Source: Thermoplasmata archaeon
GTDB lineage: Archaea > Thermoplasmatota > E2 > UBA202 > JdFR-43
Reading direction: 5' to 3'
Length of the DNA: 10,951 nucleotides
Assembly (NCBI GenBank): GCA_021161135.1
Contig: JAGHBD010000017.1
Location: forward strand, 1 to 10,951
Shown here: positions 6,259 to 10,951 of the stretch, piece by piece
Position numbering within the stretch: position 1 is the first letter of the stretch
Layout of the letters: each line of letters begins with the position of its first letter
Notes under the pieces: generated by a model
Databases searched by the model: none
The model's input: only the letters and a program-made list of their open reading frames with translations
What the model was told of the DNA's origin: nothing
Translations under genes and position numbers: made by a program

Positions 6259-7422
6259 ATGATTTACTCATATTCAGCCATCTCATCTTTCGAATCATGC
6301 CCGCTTAAATTCAAACTTGCCTATATTGATAGAATAAAGCCGCCGCGCCGCAGCATAGAAATGTTTCTTGGCAGCAGAGTTCATGAAGCATTGGAAAAAC
6401 TTTACAGAGACAAGTTATTTGGAAAATTGCTTTCGCTTGAAGAACTCCTTGAGTTTTATAATGAGAGATGGCGCAGGGAGATGAGCGATACAATTTTTGT
6501 TGCCAAAGAATATGATGCTGAAAATTACAGAATAATGGGACAACGCTATCTTGTAGATTATTACAATACATACAAGCCATTTGATGAGGGAAGAACAATT
6601 GCTCTGGAAAAAAGAGTATTTTTTCCATTAAATGACAAATACTGGGTTTCGGGAATAATAGACAGAATAACAGAAGTTGATGGTGTTTATGAAGTGCATG
6701 ATTACAAAACCTCTCTCTATCTTCCTACAAGAAAGGAGATAGAGGAGGATTGCCAGCTCGCTCTATATGCAATAGCTCTCGATCATTTATATGGTGTGAA
6801 AGACATCGAGTTAGTATGGCACTTTCTTGCCTTCAATAAAGAAATAAGGCTTAGAAAACCGAGTTATGAAGATGCAAGAGAAGAAGTGATAAAAAGAATA
6901 GAAAAAATTGAGGAGGCAAGAAAAAGAAACGATTTTCCGCCTCGCGAAAGCTCTCTCTGCCCTTATTGCAGCTACAGGCCATTATGCCCTCTTTTCAAAC
7001 ATGAATATAGGCTGGAGGAGATGGAGCCTGAGGAAGCTCTCCATGAAGGTGGTTTTACTCTAGTCAATAAATACTGGGAGCTGAGTCAAAAAATTGCTGA
7101 ACTGGAAGAAGAAAGAGAAAAAATAAGGAAAAAACTGGTGGAATATGCAAGAAAAAATGAGGTGCAGTATGTTTATGGAAGCGATAGAGTAGCGAATATT
7201 AAAATTTATCATAACATTCACTTTAAAGATAAGGTTGTTGTTGAAAGCATACTCAGGAAAGAAGGGCTTTATGATAAGTACGCGAAAATCGATTTAATAA
7301 AAGTGGCTAATGATATAAAAAATGAAACTCTGCCAAAGCATGTTATAGAAAAACTCAAAAAATTTATGGAGCATAAGGAAAACATAAAAATTTACCTCAG
7401 GAGCATGGAAAGGGAGGAATGA
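6259..7422 (+). CDS. RecB/Cas4-like PD-(D/E)XK nuclease with a Fe-S cluster motif
   Basis: The 387-residue product has a PD-(D/E)XK exonuclease core (about 1-245). Visible active-site residues are His42 in SRVHEALEKLY, Asp135 in SGIIDRI, Asp148 and Lys150 in VHDYKTS, and Gln166 in CQLALYAIAL (motif QxxxY). Four cysteines are placed as in Cas4, AddB and Dna2: Cys14 in SFESCP near the N-terminus, and Cys234, Cys237 and Cys243 in CPYCSYRPLC. They should hold a 4Fe-4S cluster that staples the fold. Residues about 250-387 form an extra part: a coiled coil (ELSQKIAELEEEREKIRKK) followed by a mixed segment resembling the tails of phage-type RecB nucleases. It probably acts in DNA-end processing. No cas1, cas2 or array is nearby, so a CRISPR role is not supported. 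It lies two genes after herA and has its own TATA-like element. Confidence 0.9.
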   Translation: MIYSYSAISSFESCPLKFKLAYIDRIKPPRRSIEMFLGSRVHEALEKLYRDKLFGKLLSLEELLEFYNERWRREMSDTIFVAKEYDAENYRIMGQRYLVDYYNTYKPFDEGRTIALEKRVFFPLNDKYWVSGIIDRITEVDGVYEVHDYKTSLYLPTRKEIEEDCQLALYAIALDHLYGVKDIELVWHFLAFNKEIRLRKPSYEDAREEVIKRIEKIEEARKRNDFPPRESSLCPYCSYRPLCPLFKHEYRLEEMEPEEALHEGGFTLVNKYWELSQKIAELEEEREKIRKKLVEYARKNEVQYVYGSDRVANIKIYHNIHFKDKVVVESILRKEGLYDKYAKIDLIKVANDIKNETLPKHVIEKLKKFMEHKENIKIYLRSMEREE

Positions 7423-7486
7423 AAACAACTGCCTATGAAAAGTGAAAAAGAGATGAGAATTTGAATCACTGATTTAGCACAAAATA

Positions 7487-7493
7487 TTATAAA
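7487..7493 (+). promoter_or_regulatory. TATA box for the second C25 protease gene
   Basis: TTATAAA, inside AATATTATAAAC, is centred 25 nt before the ATG at 7515. The surrounding 92-nt gap (7423-7514) holds nothing else convincing. A weak AAGG at 7507-7510 could act as a ribosome site if the message starts earlier. Confidence 0.65.
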
Positions 7494-7514
7494 CAAAAAA
7501 GCAATAAAGGAAAC

Positions 7515-9977
7515 ATGAAGTGGAGGAATATTTTATCTGTTGCACTTGTTGCCTTATTAGTGATAGGAACTGTAGGAGCTTTTCCAGAAAAAGGTGTGAG
7601 GGTGGAGAAAATAAAACTTGAATTTCCAGCCCTTGCTATAAAACATGAAAATGAATATGTTGCCGTGGAAATGGAGGGTGCCTCCTATTACTATTCGCCA
7701 GGCAAGCCAGTATTGCCAAAAATCGATAGGGTTGTTGAATTGCCATTTGGAGTAAGGGTAAAAAAGGTGGAAGTGAAAATAGAGGGTATAAAAGAAATGG
7801 AATTAAATGCTAAAATAAGACCCTCTTTTGGTCCCCTTCCTCTCAAGCCTTATGGGGTGAAGGCGGCACTGCCAAAACTTGATATGAGCGTATATAAAAG
7901 CAAGGAATTTTTCCCATCAAGCTGGTATAGTTACAGGGTTGGATGTGGTTTAAATGAAAATGGCAAGAGAGTTACATTTGTTGCCATTCACATTTATCCT
8001 GTAAGATATGCCCCCGCTTTAAACAAAATAGAGAAAGCAGATAAAGCAGAAATTAAAATTGAGTATACACCCCCACAAAAAACGTTGCCAGAGAAAAGTG
8101 CTTATGATATGGTTATAATAACGCCTCTGGAGTTTGAAAAAGAGGCTCAGAGACTTGCAGAGCATAAAAATAGCATGGGTGTTTCCACCATTGTAAAAAC
8201 AACTGAAGAAATATACGCTTTATATAGCGGGAGAGATAAGCCAGAGAAAATAAAATACTTCATTAAAGATGCAATAGAGGAATGGGGAATAAAGTATGTT
8301 TTGCTTTTCGGCGGCTTAAATTCACCTATATGGGCTAAGGCAAGAGACAATGCCAATGCTGGTGAAAAGGACTGGCATGTTCCTGTAAGATATACAAATC
8401 TTTATGATAATCCAAAATATCCTCTGGCTGAAACCATTCATGACCCAGGTGTTGCAAGCGACCTGTATTATGCCGACATCTATAAGGAAGGAGGAGAATT
8501 TGACACATGGGACTCGAATAACGATGGAATTTTTGCAGCATGGAACAAGCCTGGCGTGGAGAATGATACGCTGCCCGATTTATATCCAGATGTATCTGTT
8601 GGCAGGCTTGCCTGCAGGAGCTTAGAAGAGGCGAAAACAGTAGTTGATAAAATTATAAATTATGAAACGAGCTGCGACGACTCATGGTTCAAGAAAATGA
8701 TAGTTGTTTCAGGCGATGGCTTTTTGGATCAGGTGGATTTGAACATAAGCTGGGATACAAAAGGTTTGCCAGATGGAAAATACACCATATATGCTCAGAG
8801 CATAAATGATGAGGGGCAGGAAGGACCAATAGATGAAATTCACGTTACCGTAGATAAAAGCAGAAAAACAAAGATTACTTTCAATCATGATGACCATCTT
8901 AATCCAGCTCTTTTGAACGGTTATCCAGCTCCTCCAATAGCAGAGATAGTTTCTGTTTCAGATGGAGATGTGCTTGGCAATACAGATTATCATTACAATC
9001 CAACGGACAGCGAAGCATATCTTAACGAATTTTTCCACTGGGCAAATATAAGTTATGAAAATGGCGTGCTTAAAATAAGGGGTAAATCATATGATCCAAA
9101 GCCCTATGGCAATGTAACAAGCATTCATGTATGGGTGGAAAATGAGGATGGCGAGATTGTCTTTGAAGCATGGAGGAACAATACTGAGATGTATTATGAA
9201 GGGGAATGGACTACTGGCGAAAAAGCTTTGAAAGGAAGAGGAGGTGCTTTATATTACATGCCCCCTGACTTTGAAAGAGAGATACTGTGGGCATCTAATG
9301 GCAAATTTACAGGACAGGATGATGTAATAAATGCTTTCAATGGCGGCTGCGGTTTCTGGTTCATGTCTGGGCATGGAAGTCCAAATGTATGGGCGGATCA
9401 TTATCCTGGCATACCAGGCAACAGGCAGCATGCAAGCATCACGGGCTTATATGTTACCACACTCCGTCCATGGTTCCCATATTTCAGCTTACCAATATTC
9501 CCCATAGATACTCTATCAAATGGAGAGAAGTTGCCAGTGGCTGTTATTGGTGGATGCCACAATGGACAGTTTAATGTATCTGCCATACCTGCTTTCCTGA
9601 ACATATTTTCCATCTTCCCATTCTTCCCAAATAACTACATGTGGACATATGGGCAGCCCACGCCAGAGTGCTTCTGCTGGCGCCTTGTGAGAAATCCAAA
9701 TGGAGGGGCTATAGCAAGCATTGGAAATACTGGCCTTGGCTATGGAATGCCTGGCAGGGATTGTACAACAGGAGGGGGTGATGGCTGGATTACCATTGAG
9801 TTTTTCAGGCAATATGGCGAGAAAGGGCAGCATGTGCTTGGCATGGCACACTCGCAGGCAATAGCGACATACATAAACAGCTTCGATATGACAGACATAG
9901 GAGCAGGACATACAAAGACAGTGGAGCAGTGGGTTTTGCTTGGAGATCCGTCGCTCATGATGGGCGGGTATAAGTAG
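7515..9977 (+). CDS. Secreted gingipain-like cysteine peptidase (family C25), paralogue B with inserted domain
   Basis: This 820-residue extracellular protease has a signal peptide (MKWRNILSVALVALLVIGTV, with cleavage likely after VGA near 22). A propeptide-like beta region follows to about 190, then the C25 catalytic domain. The catalytic pair is His620 (MSGHGSP) and Cys681 (VIGGCHNGQF). A probable calcium loop, DTWDSNNDG (330-338), is shared with paralogue A. The domain ends GDPSLMMGGYK at the stop codon, with no C-terminal anchor or sorting domain. Compared with paralogue A, about 155 residues are inserted between SGDGFLD (399-405) and YYEGE (560-564), upstream of the catalytic His; this accounts for most of the length difference. 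The likely role is degradation of external protein for nutrition. The next gene follows after only three bases, so they are probably cotranscribed. The stop is the only TAG among the genes here. Confidence 0.93.
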   Translation: MKWRNILSVALVALLVIGTVGAFPEKGVRVEKIKLEFPALAIKHENEYVAVEMEGASYYYSPGKPVLPKIDRVVELPFGVRVKKVEVKIEGIKEMELNAKIRPSFGPLPLKPYGVKAALPKLDMSVYKSKEFFPSSWYSYRVGCGLNENGKRVTFVAIHIYPVRYAPALNKIEKADKAEIKIEYTPPQKTLPEKSAYDMVIITPLEFEKEAQRLAEHKNSMGVSTIVKTTEEIYALYSGRDKPEKIKYFIKDAIEEWGIKYVLLFGGLNSPIWAKARDNANAGEKDWHVPVRYTNLYDNPKYPLAETIHDPGVASDLYYADIYKEGGEFDTWDSNNDGIFAAWNKPGVENDTLPDLYPDVSVGRLACRSLEEAKTVVDKIINYETSCDDSWFKKMIVVSGDGFLDQVDLNISWDTKGLPDGKYTIYAQSINDEGQEGPIDEIHVTVDKSRKTKITFNHDDHLNPALLNGYPAPPIAEIVSVSDGDVLGNTDYHYNPTDSEAYLNEFFHWANISYENGVLKIRGKSYDPKPYGNVTSIHVWVENEDGEIVFEAWRNNTEMYYEGEWTTGEKALKGRGGALYYMPPDFEREILWASNGKFTGQDDVINAFNGGCGFWFMSGHGSPNVWADHYPGIPGNRQHASITGLYVTTLRPWFPYFSLPIFPIDTLSNGEKLPVAVIGGCHNGQFNVSAIPAFLNIFSIFPFFPNNYMWTYGQPTPECFCWRLVRNPNGGAIASIGNTGLGYGMPGRDCTTGGGDGWITIEFFRQYGEKGQHVLGMAHSQAIATYINSFDMTDIGAGHTKTVEQWVLLGDPSLMMGGYK
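8727..9191 (+). other. Inserted beta-sandwich-like domain inside C25 paralogue B
   Basis: These codons (residues about 405-559) have no counterpart in paralogue A, where about eight residues join the same flanks. The insert starts with an Ig-like second half, NISWDTKGLPDGKYTIYAQS (410-429) up to VTVD (444-447). After a linker comes what looks like an Ig-like first half: IAEIVSVSDGDVL (475-487), then VLKIRGKSYDP (518-528) and VTSIHVWVENEDGEIVF (534-550). The fold is inferred from pattern only. Confidence 0.55.
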
Positions 9978-9980
9978 TGC

Positions 9981-10424
9981 ATGAATAGAGAAAAGATACA
10001 TATACTGAAAGTTACACTAACTGACGAAAAAGGAAGGAAGAGAGGAAGGCCATATCGGATAATAGCTGTTAAAGGAAACACAACATTATATCGGTTGGCT
10101 GAGATAATAGTGGAAAGTTTCGATTTCCAATTTGACCATGCATTTGGCTTCTATGACAACTTAAAGAATTATTTTGAATCAGAAGAAGGATATGAATTAT
10201 TCAAAGATATTGGTGAAGAAAGCTGGTATGGAAGCGTGAAGAGGACAAGAGTAGCAGATGTCTTTTTAAACGTTGGGAAAAAGATGCTATTCCTATTTGA
10301 TTATGGGGATGAATGGCAATTTATCGTTGAACTGAAAAAAGTGGAGGAGGCTGATAAGGAGAATAAATACCCAATAGTACTGAAGGCTGTGGGGAAAGCG
10401 CCGCCTCAATACGGTAGTTTTTAA
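9981..10424 (+). CDS. Plasmid pRiA4b ORF-3-like family protein
   Basis: The 147-residue product matches the pRiA4b ORF-3 family, a small alpha/beta domain found on plasmids, next to some IS elements and on many chromosomes. Its biochemical function is not established. Recognisable landmarks are the N-terminal strand ILKVTL, the TTLYRLAEIIVESFDFQFDHAFGF stretch of the core (34-57), LFDYGDEWQFIVEL (105-118, the strongest family motif) and the ending KAPPQYG (139-145). No signal peptide is present, so it should be cytoplasmic, unlike the secreted protease whose stop is three bases upstream. No ribosome site is seen before the ATG, and the frame is the same as the protease frame, so it may rely on coupled translation. 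No transposase or inverted repeats surround it, so I see no sign that it is part of a mobile element here. Confidence 0.85.
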   Translation: MNREKIHILKVTLTDEKGRKRGRPYRIIAVKGNTTLYRLAEIIVESFDFQFDHAFGFYDNLKNYFESEEGYELFKDIGEESWYGSVKRTRVADVFLNVGKKMLFLFDYGDEWQFIVELKKVEEADKENKYPIVLKAVGKAPPQYGSF

Positions 10425-10425
10425 A
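10420..10425 (+). promoter_or_regulatory. Probable TATA element for the last gene
   Basis: TTTAAA, overlapping the stop codon of the pRiA4b-like gene, is centred 25.5 nt before the GTG at 10448. The exact spacing supports that GTG as a leaderless start. Confidence 0.45.
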
Positions 10426-10440
10426 TTCTCCCTCTTTCTA

Positions 10441-10447
10441 TTTTTTT
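10441..10447 (+). terminator. T-tract, possible archaeal terminator
   Basis: Seven T residues follow the pyrimidine-rich CTCCCTCTTTCTA after the pRiA4b-like gene. Archaeal RNA polymerase stops at such tracts without needing a hairpin. It abuts the next start codon, so termination of one unit and initiation of the next would meet here. Confidence 0.4.
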
Positions 10448-10852
10448 GTGGAGTTTCATGCTGTAAAGCTTGGCTTTACATATTTTGGCTGCGAAGTTTA
10501 TAGAATGGAAATAGCTGATGGGAAGATAAAAGGAACATATCTGGGCAAAATGCTGAGCAGGAGGGAAAAAATTAGCGTGTTGCTTGAAAGCATTTTCTAT
10601 GCTTTGCTTGGTGGCTATTTCTTCGGCACCCCCGGCTATGTAATGGCAGTGCTGGCATCTCCTGATATAGAGGCAAAAATAGGAAAGCCAGAAAGAGATG
10701 AAAGGAAAGATTTTTGCTATCCCATCAAAAAATGCCATATTAAAATGAAGGTAAAGAAAGGATTGCTTGTGATAAAATGTAAAAAGAGATGGAAATTCAT
10801 GGTGGAAAGAAATATTTTGAAGGAAATCGCAAAAATTATTGATGCATTATAA
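10448..10852 (+). CDS. Hypothetical basic protein with a hydrophobic middle segment
   Basis: I do not recognise this 134-residue product. It starts with GTG (MEFHAVKLGFTYFGCEVY), has a beta-prone first 35 residues, then a helical hydrophobic stretch ISVLLESIFYALLGGYFFG continuing to about residue 70. That stretch could be one membrane segment or a buried helical hairpin. The C-terminal half is strongly basic with short strands (KMKVKKGLLVIKCKKRWKF, 99-117) and ends in an amphipathic helix. Cysteines at 15, 90, 96 and 111 are not in a clear zinc-finger spacing. The GTG is supported by TATA spacing; the next in-frame ATG (10505) would remove the first 19 residues. The T-rich sequence after the stop suggests it ends its transcription unit. 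Confidence 0.6.
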   Translation: MEFHAVKLGFTYFGCEVYRMEIADGKIKGTYLGKMLSRREKISVLLESIFYALLGGYFFGTPGYVMAVLASPDIEAKIGKPERDERKDFCYPIKKCHIKMKVKKGLLVIKCKKRWKFMVERNILKEIAKIIDAL

Positions 10853-10861
10853 TCAAGCCCC

Positions 10862-10936
10862 TTTTTTGTTAAAATGACAAATTATTGCTACAGTTCTTAC
10901 CAATTTTTTATATTTGTTGCCTCTTTTTTCAATTTT
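10862..10936 (+). terminator. Cluster of T-tracts after the last gene
   Basis: After the stop at 10850-10852 there are T runs at 10862-10867, 10904-10909, 10924-10929 and 10933-10936. This is typical of factor-independent archaeal termination. No gene is visible in 10853-10951. Confidence 0.5.
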
Positions 10937-10951
10937 AGGAAAATGTTTAAA

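Noticed and set aside
6259..7422. CRISPR cas4
   Set aside because: The Fe-S nuclease resembles Cas4, but no repeats, cas1 or cas2 are in the window and the protein has a large extra C-terminal part, so a generic RecB-like nuclease is the safer call.
7419..7445. 8-codon ORF overlapping the nuclease stop as ATGA after GGGAGG
   Set aside because: The ribosome site is only one base from the ATG and the peptide is too short to support; the GGGAGG is explained by the nuclease's last codons.
9516..10001. 161-codon open frame on the minus strand
   Set aside because: It is antisense to the end of protease B, with Cys/His-rich composition and no family resemblance; it also runs across two good plus-strand genes.
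9981..10424. Insertion sequence passenger gene
   Set aside because: The pRiA4b ORF-3 family occurs in mobile elements, but there is no transposase, terminal inverted repeat or target duplication around it here.

Overview
The window looks like AT-rich archaeal chromosome. The evidence is a NurA-HerA pair, archaeal TATA elements (TTTATAAA, TTATAAA, TTTAAA) centred 23-26 nt before the starts of transcription-leading genes, and frequent AGA/AGG and ATA codons. Two secreted gingipain-like (C25) proteases fit protein-degrading sediment or thermoplasmatal euryarchaea, but the sequence alone does not fix the lineage. No rRNA, tRNA, CRISPR array or transposase is visible.

Layout. A minus-strand operon runs from about 3174 to the left edge: cutA, a SAM hydroxide adenosyltransferase (DUF62), a secreted C25 protease, and the first 76 codons of a PaaK/CapK-like adenylate-forming enzyme. 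Its members are joined by ATGA, TAATG and GTGA overlaps. A symmetric TATA box (3194-3201) separates it from plus-strand genes: an unreported-looking 40-codon ORF, nurA, herA, a membrane-anchored beta-rich protein, a Cas4/RecB-like Fe-S nuclease, a second larger C25 protease, a pRiA4b ORF-3-like protein and an unrecognised basic protein. The right edge is T-rich and probably terminates transcription.

How the genes work together. NurA (nuclease) and HerA (hexameric translocase) form the DNA-end resection machine. The RecB-like nuclease two genes later may belong to the same DNA-processing neighbourhood, although mre11 and rad50 are not in the window. The two C25 proteases are diverged paralogues flanking the repair genes. 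Both have signal peptides, so they should act outside the cell on proteins. The larger one carries an extra beta-sandwich-like insert inside its catalytic domain, with half-domains in apparently swapped order.

The most notable non-coding signals are the bidirectional symmetric TATA box, a 16-bp perfect palindrome over the nurA TATA element, and a consistent split between leaderless starts on leading genes and Shine-Dalgarno starts on several internal operon genes.
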